Below, piece after piece: positions 8,893 to 18,583 of a DNA stretch of 64,000 nt. Below the pieces are notes generated by a model. The model was not told where the DNA came from. It was given only the letters and a program-made list of their open reading frames with translations, and searched no databases. Within the stretch, counting starts at the first letter, position 1. Each line of letters opens with the position of its first letter. The stretch spans positions 62,001 to 126,000 of the IMG/VR virus record IMGVR_UViG_3300030616_000506. The stretch is one strand, 5' to 3'. Made by a program: the position numbers and the translations under genes. Origin of the DNA: a virus.

Positions 8893-9623
8893 TAATCTCC
8901 ACCACTTAAAGTGAATATTTCACCTGATGAAAAACTTCCATAATCTGATGCTAGGAATTCTATCATTCCAGCTATCTCTTCTGGTTTACCTGCTCTACCT
9001 AGGGGTATCATCTTAATTCGTTTTTCTTTATCTCTATCAGTTCTTCCAAGCTTATCATGTATTGGAGTATCAGTATATCCAGGTCTTATACAATTAACTA
9101 ATATATTATGTTTAACTCCTTCTTTTGCAAATCTAAGAGACATAGATTCTATTCCTATTTTTGATACTGCATAATGTACTGTATTAGGACTTCCCCCATA
9201 CTTAACTGATATGGAGCTCAAATTAATTATCTTACCTCCACCATTATTCATCATAAATGTGTATGCATCTCTCATAAGAAAGTATGTAGCGAATAAGTTA
9301 AGATTTAACATCTCTATGAAATCTGATTTTTCTAGATTTAGAAAATTTCTTGAAGAAATTGTTCCTGCATTGTTAACTAGTATATCTATTTTACCATAGT
9401 GATTTATAAACCTACTAACTAGAGATTTGACAAATCTCTCATCTGTAAGATCTCCTTTAAAGATTTTACATTTATCTCCTTCTAAATGCTTGATTTTATC
9501 TATATTAGAGTTACAACACACTCCAACATAAGCTCCATCCTTAAGAAACATCTTAACTGCTTCTAGACCTATTCCAGAGCTTCCTCCAGTTATTAATACT
9601 CTCTTATTATTTATTCCCCTCAT
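8892..9623 (-). CDS. Short-chain dehydrogenase/reductase (FabG-like)
   Basis: A classical SDR of about 243 residues: NAD(P) motif ITGGSSGIG, NNAGT, the catalytic Ser in NLSSISVKYGG, and YAVSK with the active-site Tyr and Lys. The C-terminus ends SGGD. An in-frame GTG at 9653 would add ten residues, but the ATG at 9623 gives the expected N-terminus. It probably reduces a keto group on a sugar or lipid precursor. Confidence 0.88.
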   Translation of the reverse strand: MRGINNKRVLITGGSSGIGLEAVKMFLKDGAYVGVCCNSNIDKIKHLEGDKCKIFKGDLTDERFVKSLVSRFINHYGKIDILVNNAGTISSRNFLNLEKSDFIEMLNLNLFATYFLMRDAYTFMMNNGGGKIINLSSISVKYGGSPNTVHYAVSKIGIESMSLRFAKEGVKHNILVNCIRPGYTDTPIHDKLGRTDRDKEKRIKMIPLGRAGKPEEIAGMIEFLASDYGSFSSGEIFTLSGGD

Positions 9624-10491
9624 AGTATTTAACCCAGTTTTCAAAGTTTTCACTACCTATTAGAACTCCCTTAACATCACATTCTTTACAAGGTATTATA
9701 TTTCTATCCTTTTTATATAGAGATCTTCTTATTTTATCCAAACTATCTCCATTCCATATTTCAAATATGTGACTATTTTCTATGGATCCAACTATAACTT
9801 GTTTTCTCCAATCATGTGGACAACATATAACATCTCCATTATAATCTATCATAACCTGATAGAATGGATAATAGCAACTTCTTTTAAGTGGTTTTTTCAA
9901 TGGAGAGACATTTGTATTATCTATAGATATCATTCCAGCTCTATTAGATAATATTATCCCAAAGTTTTCTTCTACTGTATAATATCTTTTTCTTAATTTT
10001 ATATTATCTTCTTTTAATTTTAACTTACTTTTTATATCATTAAAGTGTTTTACTTGAAATTCTCCATCGTATAAACTAATAAGTAATGTATCTAAACCTT
10101 TATCCATTAGTGATTTTATTTTATGTTCTGTTGCAAAGTCTCCATTAGTTATTATTTCTAAATGAGTATTTGGATTATACTTTTTAGTTAAATATATTAA
10201 CTCTTCTAACTCTGGATGTAATAGAGGCTCTGAAAATCCAGAGAATAAAATAGTTCCATTAAAATTTATTCCTTTAAGATCTTCCATCAATTTTTCGTAG
10301 AGTTTTACATCCATATATTCATCTTTATTACCATATAACTCTTCATTATATCTTGGACAAAACTTACATTTTCTATTACATAGTCCAAGTATATTTATTT
10401 CTACTAATGAAAACATAGGTACATTCTTGTATTTAGATATGTAATTACTTAAAAGTTTATCTTTTCTATTTAAATTAGTATCTATAGTCAT
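9607..10491 (-). CDS. Radical SAM/SPASM protein
   Basis: A 294-residue protein with the cluster motif CNRKCKFC (C38, C42, C45) and a C-terminal SPASM-like segment (CYYPF, ICCPHDW, VGSIENSHIFEIWNGD, CKEC). It resembles the enzyme encoded at 8032-8892 in architecture. Its start overlaps the sulfotransferase-like gene by 17 bases. Reaction unknown. Confidence 0.87.
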   Translation of the reverse strand: MTIDTNLNRKDKLLSNYISKYKNVPMFSLVEINILGLCNRKCKFCPRYNEELYGNKDEYMDVKLYEKLMEDLKGINFNGTILFSGFSEPLLHPELEELIYLTKKYNPNTHLEIITNGDFATEHKIKSLMDKGLDTLLISLYDGEFQVKHFNDIKSKLKLKEDNIKLRKRYYTVEENFGIILSNRAGMISIDNTNVSPLKKPLKRSCYYPFYQVMIDYNGDVICCPHDWRKQVIVGSIENSHIFEIWNGDSLDKIRRSLYKKDRNIIPCKECDVKGVLIGSENFENWVKYYEGNK

Positions 10492-11428
10492 TCTCCATCT
10501 CCTTTATAAGCTCTATACTATTTTCTGATGCTATATTCCTTATATTATTTCTAATATTAGATCTTTCACTTGAGTCTATATTTCTAGGACATTTTTCTTT
10601 CTTTAGAATTCTCTTATATCTTTTATGTATATCTCTACCAATAAATTTTTCTAACTCATTACAGATTGGATATGGATTAGTAATAAAACTATCAAAATCT
10701 ATAAAGTAAACTTTTTGTTTATCTTTATTGTTTAAATTATTATAAGCTTGCATATCGCTTTTCTCTAAATTATAAACCATCTTCACTACTCTATCTATAG
10801 GTTTCATCTTAAGATAATCTACTTCCCAATCAATAGCATATATAGGTATTGTGTATCCCTTCCAATCGTATGTTAATTCTATTGTAGATGGATCTACTCC
10901 TATTCTATCTCCAAATCCTCTCTTGTAAATAGCATTAATCACATCTAATGGGTTTCTCTTTATATAAATCAGTTTTAATCTTTTATCAAATGATTTCAAT
11001 AGAATATTTATATCAGTTAAAGCATTTGCTTTCATATTTTGAAATATTGGTTTATTATTTATTATTTCTTCATTTATCTTTTCTCTTTCTCCTCTGAATA
11101 TCCTTTTTATATAATCTAAAGGATAAGGATACTTAGTGAAAGAAGTACCGTCAGTTAATCTAAAGTTTATATCTCTTCCTATATACAATTCATATAATCT
11201 TCTATCTGTTTCTGATTTTAATAAAGTTATAGCTACATCCTCACTAATTTTTCCTAATCTATAAAGAGATAATATATAATAGAAAGAGTAATCTTCTTTG
11301 GATTTTTCAACTCCTTTATAACACTCTAGCAATCTAGATAATATTATCTTTCCTGAACTACAATGTCCATCAATAAATATTACATCTGATGGATATGTGT
11401 TATTTCTTATTAAATTTATATTATTCAT
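10475..11428 (-). CDS. P-loop sulfotransferase-like protein
   Basis: A 317-residue protein opening with a phosphate-binding loop (IFIDGHCSSGKIILSRLL) and carrying IKRNPLDVINAIYKRG, which matches the 3'-phosphate-binding RNPxDV region of sulfotransferases. It could transfer sulfate from PAPS to a surface sugar. The P-loop reads GHCSSGK, which also fits nucleotide kinases, so the assignment is moderate. Confidence 0.6.
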   Translation of the reverse strand: MNNINLIRNNTYPSDVIFIDGHCSSGKIILSRLLECYKGVEKSKEDYSFYYILSLYRLGKISEDVAITLLKSETDRRLYELYIGRDINFRLTDGTSFTKYPYPLDYIKRIFRGEREKINEEIINNKPIFQNMKANALTDINILLKSFDKRLKLIYIKRNPLDVINAIYKRGFGDRIGVDPSTIELTYDWKGYTIPIYAIDWEVDYLKMKPIDRVVKMVYNLEKSDMQAYNNLNNKDKQKVYFIDFDSFITNPYPICNELEKFIGRDIHKRYKRILKKEKCPRNIDSSERSNIRNNIRNIASENSIELIKEMENDYRY

Positions 11429-12275
11429 CCATGATTCCTTTGTATGTTAACTTATTATCTATATACAATTTACTATTTTTAGATGTTATATATATTCCAT
11501 CCATTCCTTCTTCTCTTATCTCTTGGTCCATCCATTGAATTGTATCTGACATTCCTCTTATTATTCTATTATGCCATTCAGGTCTAGGCCATGGTGTATC
11601 TGTTATGTGAGTTTTATTAGGATCCAATCTATTATTATTTTTCATTCTAAATTCCAGATCAGATAATCTATTCTTTAAAATTACATTTTCGAATACTTCT
11701 CTAACTTTATCATGTTTTATCCATTTTTCTGTATCTTCATAGAAATCCCTTTGACAATTTAAATCTATTCCTATTAATCTAATTTCTGTAGCACCTAGTA
11801 TCAATGCACAATTTATAGCTGCTGATAGAGAACCTCTAAATCTAAATAGAGGTTGATTAAAATTATGAGCTCTACATTGTTTAAATGTATGAGGAGGATC
11901 TCTTTCATCTGTAAACCATGGAGTTCTACTTGGATAGAACCAAGCATTTCTTCTATAAATTGGAATAATCTTCTTAAAACCCTTCTTTATAGCATACTCT
12001 ATATCTTCTGGGTAATATAAGAGTAAAGTTGTATCAAAATTTTTATATAGAGATAGTATATCTAATTTGATATCAAACGTTCTTTCCTTCTTATTGTAAA
12101 TACTATCTATATTAGAGTTTGGTCTTTCATATGTCATAAAGTATTTAGTTGGTATACCACAATAAGGCCAACCACCAAAAGATAATGTATTTTTATCTTT
12201 GAGATATTCCCACTCTTCTTCTGTTATTTCATCTACTGATGGACCTGTGCCCATCACATAAAATATGTTGCTCAT
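11421..12275 (-). CDS. DUF115/MAF-like Rossmann protein
   Basis: A 284-residue protein starting MSNIFYVMGTGPSVDEI, the glycine/serine motif of DUF115 (motility-accessory-factor and pterin-pyrophosphokinase-like) proteins, with SLSAAINCALILGATEIRLIG and a following DLN in the middle. In bacteria MAF relatives transfer nonulosonic acids onto flagellin. The presence of neuA, neuB and a neuC-like gene in the same operon makes a nonulosonate-transfer role attractive, but that is inference. Confidence 0.6.
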   Translation of the reverse strand: MSNIFYVMGTGPSVDEITEEEWEYLKDKNTLSFGGWPYCGIPTKYFMTYERPNSNIDSIYNKKERTFDIKLDILSLYKNFDTTLLLYYPEDIEYAIKKGFKKIIPIYRRNAWFYPSRTPWFTDERDPPHTFKQCRAHNFNQPLFRFRGSLSAAINCALILGATEIRLIGIDLNCQRDFYEDTEKWIKHDKVREVFENVILKNRLSDLEFRMKNNNRLDPNKTHITDTPWPRPEWHNRIIRGMSDTIQWMDQEIREEGMDGIYITSKNSKLYIDNKLTYKGIMDE

Positions 12276-13360
12276 ATGAAGTTTTTATGTTCAGGTGGAT
12301 GTAACAATTTCCATACATACTCATTTATGGAGTGAGTCCTACAATCAGAATAACAAAACTTGTGGCAATCTATATTAGCATGTCTCTTTATTACTTCCTT
12401 ATATCTATCACTATGGAGTATATCAGTTAGTGAGTCTTTCATTAAGTCTCCTATTAGAAACTTATCCCACCATTCCTTCTCAAAGAACATACCACAGCCA
12501 AACACCTTACCATCACCACTAGTATATAATAAGAACGGAACTCCCATACAGTGATCATATTCTCTCTTACCTTCTCCCATTATATGACTCCATTTCGCTA
12601 TTACATTGTACTTTCCTTCACTCTGAGCTTCTGCCTCCTCTAGTATATCTGAAAAACTACTATAATTACCTAACTTATCGTATATCCCCAATCTGTTATC
12701 TCTTGTATCACTACATTGTTTTATGACATGATAATCAACACCTAACTCCTTTCCTAGCTTTGCTAGTGGAACCATTTCTTCTGCATCTCTTGGTGTTAGA
12801 ACAGATTGTAATCCTATTGTTACTGGTAAATCATTCTCTTCTTTCTTCTGCACACAAAATCTTATATTATTTATAACATCATCAAAAGATTTACTACCAT
12901 GTAATTTCCTATATGCATCATCACTAGCTGCACTAATATTAAATCTAATCCATGTTAATCTTTCAAGTGCATCTTCTCCATCCTTCCCTCTATTAAATAA
13001 TGCTCCATTAGTAGCTAGAGCCATATCCATACCAGATTTCTTACCTATTCTAATAGCATCATATACTGCTGGATTTAATAGAGGTTCTCCTTCTCCTACT
13101 AATCCCATAGATTTTACTCCTATGTCTCCGGCATCCTTTATATATTTTAATAAAGGTTTTCTAGGAAATATCTTATTATAACCCTTTTTATAGAAATTAC
13201 CCTGTATAACTCCAAAGCAATAATGACATCTTATATTACATCCTTTACTTAAACCTGCATCTATATGAAGAGGTGCAATTACTTCTCCATTTAACCATTT
13301 AGAAACTCTATCTGGATGCCACATCATTTTGTTTCCATCCATTAAATATCTATCTGTCAT
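12272..13360 (-). CDS. Radical SAM/SPASM protein, paralogue A
   Basis: A 362-residue enzyme with CNIRCHYC (C41, C45, C48) and C-terminal cysteines (CMGVPF, GCGMFF, CHKFCYSDC). Its first 50 residues and its C-terminal HPPEHKNFI align closely with the downstream protein at 13370-14431 (HPPEHINFI), so the two are tandem paralogues. The N-terminal motif MDGNKMMWHPDRV may be a substrate-recognition segment. Substrate unknown; sugar modification likely from context. Confidence 0.88.
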   Translation of the reverse strand: MTDRYLMDGNKMMWHPDRVSKWLNGEVIAPLHIDAGLSKGCNIRCHYCFGVIQGNFYKKGYNKIFPRKPLLKYIKDAGDIGVKSMGLVGEGEPLLNPAVYDAIRIGKKSGMDMALATNGALFNRGKDGEDALERLTWIRFNISAASDDAYRKLHGSKSFDDVINNIRFCVQKKEENDLPVTIGLQSVLTPRDAEEMVPLAKLGKELGVDYHVIKQCSDTRDNRLGIYDKLGNYSSFSDILEEAEAQSEGKYNVIAKWSHIMGEGKREYDHCMGVPFLLYTSGDGKVFGCGMFFEKEWWDKFLIGDLMKDSLTDILHSDRYKEVIKRHANIDCHKFCYSDCRTHSINEYVWKLLHPPEHKNFI

Positions 13361-13369
13361 AATCTCATC

Positions 13370-14431
13370 CTATATAAAATTAATATGTTCTGGTGGATGT
13401 TTCAATACCCATAGAAATTCATTTATCTCATCGTGTCTACAAGTTAATAGGCAATTCTTATGTACATCTATCTTTTCTATTTCTTTCATTATATTATTAT
13501 ATTTCTCACTATTTAGAATATCCTTTATAGAATTTTCTTTGATATTACCTAAGCTCTTTCTATTAAGTGCTGAAAAACCACTACAAACATATACATCTCC
13601 AGTTCCTGACATCTGTAAAATAAAGTTGCCTCCATAACAAGTATCATAAGTCTTCTTCTGTTTTTTAATTTGTTCTCTCTTTATTATTACTTCATAAGCG
13701 TCAGTTGATAAACCTTCACATTCTCTGAATGTCTCTTCTAAAACATTCTTATCTGATATTATATATTTTTTATCTATTAAATCATTGAAAGTACACTGCT
13801 TTACCATAGCGTAGTCTACTCCTAACTCCTTTCCAATTTTACAGAAATTTATAATATCATCCTTTAGAGTAGATATAAGTACCATTTGTATACCTATGGT
13901 TATAGGTAGATTATATTTTTTCTTTATATCTACACACTTTTTTATATTCTCTTTAACTTTATAAAAATTATTCTTACTGGTATTTGCTGTTTTAGCATAA
14001 GTATCTGGACTTCCAGCTACCATATTAAATCTAATAAATGTCAATGCTTCCAAAAATTCTCTAAGACCTTCTTCCTTCATCAATATTCCATTGGTTGATA
14101 TTCCTATATCTAGTCCACATTCTTTGGCATTCGTAACCGCCTCATAGGCATTTGGATGTAACATGGGTTCTCCATCACCAAATACACCTATAGCCTTTAT
14201 ACCTATATCCTTACAATCTCTAAAGAATTTTTTTAATATATCCAATGGAATAAACTCTTTTTTAGTTTGATTATATGTAGCATATTCACAATATTTGCAT
14301 CCTATATTACAATTCTTAGTAAAACTCATATCAATATATAAAGGATAAATCTTCTTACCATTCATCCAATCCTGTACTCTATCAAGATGCCAATACAATT
14401 TGTGTCCTCCTATAAGATACTTATTCTCCAT
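13370..14431 (-). CDS. Radical SAM/SPASM protein, paralogue B
   Basis: A 353-residue tandem paralogue of the preceding radical SAM gene. The cluster motif is CNIGCKYC at identical positions (C41, C45, C48), followed by auxiliary-cluster cysteines (CYGGNF, VCSGF, CLLTC) and the shared ending HPPEHINFI. A 9-base gap separates the two genes. Divergence outside the motifs suggests related but distinct substrates. Confidence 0.88.
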   Translation of the reverse strand: MENKYLIGGHKLYWHLDRVQDWMNGKKIYPLYIDMSFTKNCNIGCKYCEYATYNQTKKEFIPLDILKKFFRDCKDIGIKAIGVFGDGEPMLHPNAYEAVTNAKECGLDIGISTNGILMKEEGLREFLEALTFIRFNMVAGSPDTYAKTANTSKNNFYKVKENIKKCVDIKKKYNLPITIGIQMVLISTLKDDIINFCKIGKELGVDYAMVKQCTFNDLIDKKYIISDKNVLEETFRECEGLSTDAYEVIIKREQIKKQKKTYDTCYGGNFILQMSGTGDVYVCSGFSALNRKSLGNIKENSIKDILNSEKYNNIMKEIEKIDVHKNCLLTCRHDEINEFLWVLKHPPEHINFI

Positions 14432-15269
14432 AGTAGTCCTCCTTATAATCCTTTATGGCCTCTCTCCATGATCTCATCATAGATGTTTTTTCTGATAGTA
14501 ATCCGGTGTTTATATTCTTTCTTCCTTTATGTGGAAAGTTTTTATATGATGAGGGTTTCACTTCTTTATTCAATCTTAGTTCCTCTACTATAGATTTCAT
14601 AAATTCATATAGGGAAACCTTATCAGAATTTGATGTATGATATAATCCATACTCATAGTTCTGCTCTATAAGATCTCTAAGTTTTCTTGCAATATCCTTA
14701 TTATATGTAGGAGTACTATAAACATCATCTGCTATATTTAACACTCTTCTCTTATCGCTCTTTAACATTTTCTCTACGAATTGATTATCTCTTCCATTTA
14801 TACCAAATACTATAGGTAATCTTAAGATATAATATTTATCTCCTCCTTTCTTTATAAAATAATCTCCCATAGATTTTGTAATTCCATAGAGATTTAGAGG
14901 AGTTGGTAAATCAGACTCTACATATGGACCGTTATCTCCAAATACACTTTCTGTACTAAAATGTATTAATAAATAATTATATCTCCTAGATAGTTCAGTT
15001 AAGAACTTTGGATACATAGAATTTATTAATATTGCTTTCTTTGGATAATCCTCACATCTATCTATACCTTGGAAGGAGGTTGCATTTACTAATATATCTG
15101 GTTTATATTCTAACACCATTTCTTCTGTATCTTCAAAATTCTCTAGATTAAAATCCTTGCTATTTTTTCCTATAACTTCATAGTCTTCCTTAAATTCACT
15201 ATAGATAGCACTTCCAACTTTTCCAGTGTATCCTAATAATAACATTCTTTTCTTATTTGTAGTCTTCAT
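14421..15269 (-). CDS. RmlD-like sugar-nucleotide reductase
   Basis: A 282-residue extended SDR. The nucleotide motif is GYTGKVGS at 13-20, then FQGIDRCED, FSTESVFGDNGPY and the catalytic YGITK. This pattern is typical of dTDP-4-dehydrorhamnose reductase and its relatives, which reduce a 4-keto sugar in the last step of deoxysugar synthesis. No RmlA/B/C set is visible in the window, so the actual substrate is open. Confidence 0.85.
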   Translation of the reverse strand: MKTTNKKRMLLLGYTGKVGSAIYSEFKEDYEVIGKNSKDFNLENFEDTEEMVLEYKPDILVNATSFQGIDRCEDYPKKAILINSMYPKFLTELSRRYNYLLIHFSTESVFGDNGPYVESDLPTPLNLYGITKSMGDYFIKKGGDKYYILRLPIVFGINGRDNQFVEKMLKSDKRRVLNIADDVYSTPTYNKDIARKLRDLIEQNYEYGLYHTSNSDKVSLYEFMKSIVEELRLNKEVKPSSYKNFPHKGRKNINTGLLSEKTSMMRSWREAIKDYKEDYYGE

Positions 15270-16500
15270 TTCTCTCTTTATTATATAACTCTATATCCTT
15301 AAACATTTTCTCAACATAATTATCAATATCCCTTCTCAACTTTACAACCTTATTTAGTTGAAATAAATCTCCAAATCTAATATTCTTATTCTTGTAATAA
15401 TCTTGCCATATTTTAGTTCCTGGATATGGAGTAAACCTATTTAGGGATATATAGGTAGGCTCTATTTTATACATAAGTTTTTCAGTTTTCTTTATATCTT
15501 CTAAAGTTTCAAATGGAAATCCTACCATAATATATGCATTCCACTTTACTCCTTCTTCATTTATTAATTTGGATTTTTTTATTATCTCTTCTATAGTTAT
15601 ATTCTTTCTTATCTCATCTAGTATACCTTGAGAACCACTCTCTACCCCAACAAATAATCTATCTCCTCCATACTCTTTGAAGGATTTAAGCATACTCCTT
15701 GATATGGGAGGTACTCTAGTTAATGCTCTAAATTTCAGTTTATTCTTCTTCATAATATTTCCTATGGTGTGGTATCTCTTCATATTTAATATTAAATTGT
15801 CGTCTAGCACCTTAATTGAGACTCGATCTCCGAATCTGTTAGCTATATCTTGCAATTCTTCTTCAATATATTTTATACTCCTGTACTCTATCTTCTTATC
15901 TAAATTCATGGAGTTACAACAATATGTACAGGAATTATGACATCCAACAGATGTCAGTATACAGGATATATCTCTAGGAGTATATTCTTCTGAATTCACT
16001 ATTAAATTTATATTGGGTCTTCTGTCAATCAAGTTTTTTATCTTAGGAACAACTTCATCAAATATCTTATTAAATTTATACTTAGGGTTGGATTGAAACA
16101 TAGCTTGTACATGAGTTCCCCCTAATATTATTTTTAAATTATTTCCAAATTCCTCCCTAGCTATTTCTGCTACTCTTCTTGATGACTCTATTTTAGGTGA
16201 TATAGAGGATATTCCCAATATGTCTGGAGAGTATTTCTTTATTGCATTTCTAATGTCCTTCCATATAGGTAATTTATCGTTCTCTAAATTCTTATAATAC
16301 TTAGGAAAACTCCTAATTAATTCTGATCTACTTAATGTCCTACAATTATTGTCTCTGACATCTCCGTCATATATATTAACTTCATACCCTAGCTTCTTAA
16401 AGTAGGTACCCACCAAGGTTATAGTTTGTGGATAGTACCATCTATCATAACCAAATAGTTTATAGTAAGGAGGTTCAATTAGTAGGACAGATTTGCTCAT
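15253..16500 (-). CDS. B12-binding-type radical SAM protein
   Basis: A 415-residue protein. Residues 1-135 form a cobalamin-binding-like Rossmann domain (VLLIEPPYYK, LVGTYFKKLGYEV, DILGISSIS, IILGGTH). The radical SAM domain follows with CHNSCTYC (C187, C191, C194) and GVESGSQGILDEIRK, the usual second motif. Such enzymes methylate unactivated carbons or rearrange sugars and lipids under anaerobic conditions. The end overlaps the RmlD-like gene. Confidence 0.88.
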   Translation of the reverse strand: MSKSVLLIEPPYYKLFGYDRWYYPQTITLVGTYFKKLGYEVNIYDGDVRDNNCRTLSRSELIRSFPKYYKNLENDKLPIWKDIRNAIKKYSPDILGISSISPKIESSRRVAEIAREEFGNNLKIILGGTHVQAMFQSNPKYKFNKIFDEVVPKIKNLIDRRPNINLIVNSEEYTPRDISCILTSVGCHNSCTYCCNSMNLDKKIEYRSIKYIEEELQDIANRFGDRVSIKVLDDNLILNMKRYHTIGNIMKKNKLKFRALTRVPPISRSMLKSFKEYGGDRLFVGVESGSQGILDEIRKNITIEEIIKKSKLINEEGVKWNAYIMVGFPFETLEDIKKTEKLMYKIEPTYISLNRFTPYPGTKIWQDYYKNKNIRFGDLFQLNKVVKLRRDIDNYVEKMFKDIELYNKERNEDYK

Positions 16501-16979
16501 ACATCCCTATCCCTTCTTAAGCTTATGAAAGTAGGTTTCTTGTTGTAGTATGATTTGATTAATATTCTCTTAACTTCTTCTGAATTTTTAGGAAAACAAT
16601 AACTATCTATATTCTTAAACATAGTCATATAAGTTCCGTTATTTAATAATTCATGGGTTATTCCTTGACCAGGATAGTCTGCATATCCAATTAATTTAAC
16701 ATTAACATTTTGTTGATCTATATCTATTTTTATTTGCTCAAAAGCTCTTTCAGTTAAGAAAGGAGTTATTGTGTATATGTAAGGCTTATAACCTTCTAAT
16801 GCCATACCTGCAGCAATTCCTACCATACTTTGTTCACATAAACCTATATTAATAAATCTTTCAGGAAATTTATTTCTAAATTCATCAAATATTCTAAATC
16901 CTATATCTCCAACTATAAGTAATATATCATCATCTTTCTCTGCTAACTCTAACAGAGTTTCTGCAAATTGTCTACGCAA
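16497..16979 (-). CDS. Transketolase C-terminal subunit, pyrimidine-binding domain only
   Basis: A 160-residue protein covering only the PYR domain: MRRQFAETLLELAEKDDDI, VGDIGFR and the catalytic-glutamate segment GLCEQSMVGIAAGMALEGYKP. Split archaeal transketolases usually have a C-terminal subunit of about 310 residues including a further domain, which is missing here. It partners with the thiamine-diphosphate-binding half encoded immediately upstream (8-base overlap). The pair could make sedoheptulose-7-phosphate or another ketose phosphate for sugar synthesis. Confidence 0.88.
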   Translation of the reverse strand: MRRQFAETLLELAEKDDDILLIVGDIGFRIFDEFRNKFPERFINIGLCEQSMVGIAAGMALEGYKPYIYTITPFLTERAFEQIKIDIDQQNVNVKLIGYADYPGQGITHELLNNGTYMTMFKNIDSYCFPKNSEEVKRILIKSYYNKKPTFISLRRDRDV

Positions 16980-17676
16980 TTAACTCACTATCCATAGGAA
17001 TTCTATTGTGCCATTCTGGATTATTCTCCATTATGGAGAATCCTTTGCCCTTTATAGTATTTGCTACAATAACATTATAATATTCTTCATTTAGAGTATT
17101 AAAACAAGTAGTTATCTCATCTAAATTATGTCCATCCACAAAAGATGTTATAGCTCCAAACGATTCTAATTTATCTCCTATATCATTTAATTTTAATATA
17201 TTTTTTGTATAATCCAAAGCTTGTATATTGTTTTTATCTATAATAACTACTAGATTATTTAATTTATGATGATTAGCTATTAGTAAACTTTCCCAAGTTG
17301 TTCCTTCCTGAAGCTCTCCATCACTTATTAAAACATATATTTTTCCAGCCTTATTAGTTAATTTTCTAGCCAATGCCATTCCAACTGCTATAGGCAATCC
17401 ATGTCCTAAACTTCCAGTAGTTGTATGTATTCCATTTTCTATATCTAGATCTGGATGTCCCTTATATATATTAGGATTATATCCTAACTCTCTAAGAACT
17501 GCATATAAAGCTAAACACCCATGACCCTTACTAAATATAAATCTATCTTTATCTGATAGAATATTATATATAGAAATTAGGATTTCTACACATGACATAG
17601 CAGGAGCTACATGTCCATTATTAGTTTCTCTTGATAATTTTATTATCTCTTCTCTGATTTGTTTTGGGTTAATCAT
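16972..17676 (-). CDS. Transketolase N-terminal subunit (thiamine-diphosphate binding)
   Basis: A 234-residue N-terminal half of transketolase. It shows FSKGHGCLALYAVL, GSLGHGLPIAVGMALA and the ThDP motif SDGELQEGTTWES ending in IIDKNNIQ. Length is near that of stand-alone archaeal N-subunits (about 270). It overlaps the kinase gene by 8 bases. Its position between glycan genes suggests a dedicated role in supplying heptose precursors rather than central metabolism. Confidence 0.92.
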   Translation of the reverse strand: MINPKQIREEIIKLSRETNNGHVAPAMSCVEILISIYNILSDKDRFIFSKGHGCLALYAVLRELGYNPNIYKGHPDLDIENGIHTTTGSLGHGLPIAVGMALARKLTNKAGKIYVLISDGELQEGTTWESLLIANHHKLNNLVVIIDKNNIQALDYTKNILKLNDIGDKLESFGAITSFVDGHNLDEITTCFNTLNEEYYNVIVANTIKGKGFSIMENNPEWHNRIPMDSELIA

Positions 17677-18583
17677 TTAGTACCTTTTTTATGAATGAAT
17701 CTATCTTTTCATAATTTAGATATTCTTTATTACATGGATAACTACATGCAATAGCTCCAGCTACATTTCCTAAAAATGCTATTATCTCTAGAGGTGCATT
17801 TATAAAAGCTAATGGAGAGGTTAAAGATAAAAATGTATCTCCCGCTCCTATACTATCCAATATGGTATCTGTTAAAGCTGGCATTTTAACTATCTCTCCA
17901 TCTCTATATAAGATGCAACCATCTCTCCCTAAAGTTATTGCTACTGTTACTCCATTTTTTATTTTCTTTCTTAATATATCTTCTACACTATCATATTGAT
18001 TACTATATGCTAATCTAAGTTCATGTTGGCTAATACATATAAAGTTAGGTCTACTATATTTATTAATAGTACTCAATCCATTGTTACCTGCATTTCTTTG
18101 AACATTCAAAGCTATGAAGTTAGCTTTATCTTCAATGTTTGAAATAATATCATTCTTAAATAATCCATGCCCAAAATCAGCTATTATTACCATATCATAA
18201 AAAGGAAGATTAAAATTAATATTTCTAATGTCTATTTCATCATTTTTGATAACTGAATAAGTTTCAAATAATTTTTGATTATCTTCTATATATCTTGTTT
18301 TTTTTATTGTTTCTCCGTTAGTATTAAAATGGATATCAGAAAAATCTGTTAGATGGTTATAAATCGCTTTTACTCCTCCATCATAAATTTCTTTATATTC
18401 ATTTTTGAATGCTGCTATTGGAGATTTACCTGATTTACCTAAAGTGTAACCATATTGATATTCATCTATTATAGTCTCTCCTATAACCAATATCTTTAAA
18501 TGCTTTAGTTTGTCTATGTAACTTATAATATCATTATAAGAATACTTTTCCTTAAATATATTCAAATTATTCATTTCAACCAT
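17669..18583 (-). CDS. PfkB-family sugar kinase (HldE/RfaE kinase-like)
   Basis: A 304-residue ribokinase-fold kinase. It has LVIGETIIDEY, a substrate loop around GKSGKSPIAAF, IIADFGHGLF, and the C-terminal anion-hole signature DSIGAGDTFLS. The pattern resembles the kinase domain of HldE, which phosphorylates heptose-7-phosphate at C1. A GmhA-like isomerase, a HAD phosphatase and a nucleotidyltransferase occur in the same operon, supporting a heptose role. The ATG at 18583 overlaps the preceding gene. Confidence 0.8.
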   Translation of the reverse strand: MVEMNNLNIFKEKYSYNDIISYIDKLKHLKILVIGETIIDEYQYGYTLGKSGKSPIAAFKNEYKEIYDGGVKAIYNHLTDFSDIHFNTNGETIKKTRYIEDNQKLFETYSVIKNDEIDIRNINFNLPFYDMVIIADFGHGLFKNDIISNIEDKANFIALNVQRNAGNNGLSTINKYSRPNFICISQHELRLAYSNQYDSVEDILRKKIKNGVTVAITLGRDGCILYRDGEIVKMPALTDTILDSIGAGDTFLSLTSPLAFINAPLEIIAFLGNVAGAIACSYPCNKEYLNYEKIDSFIKKVLND

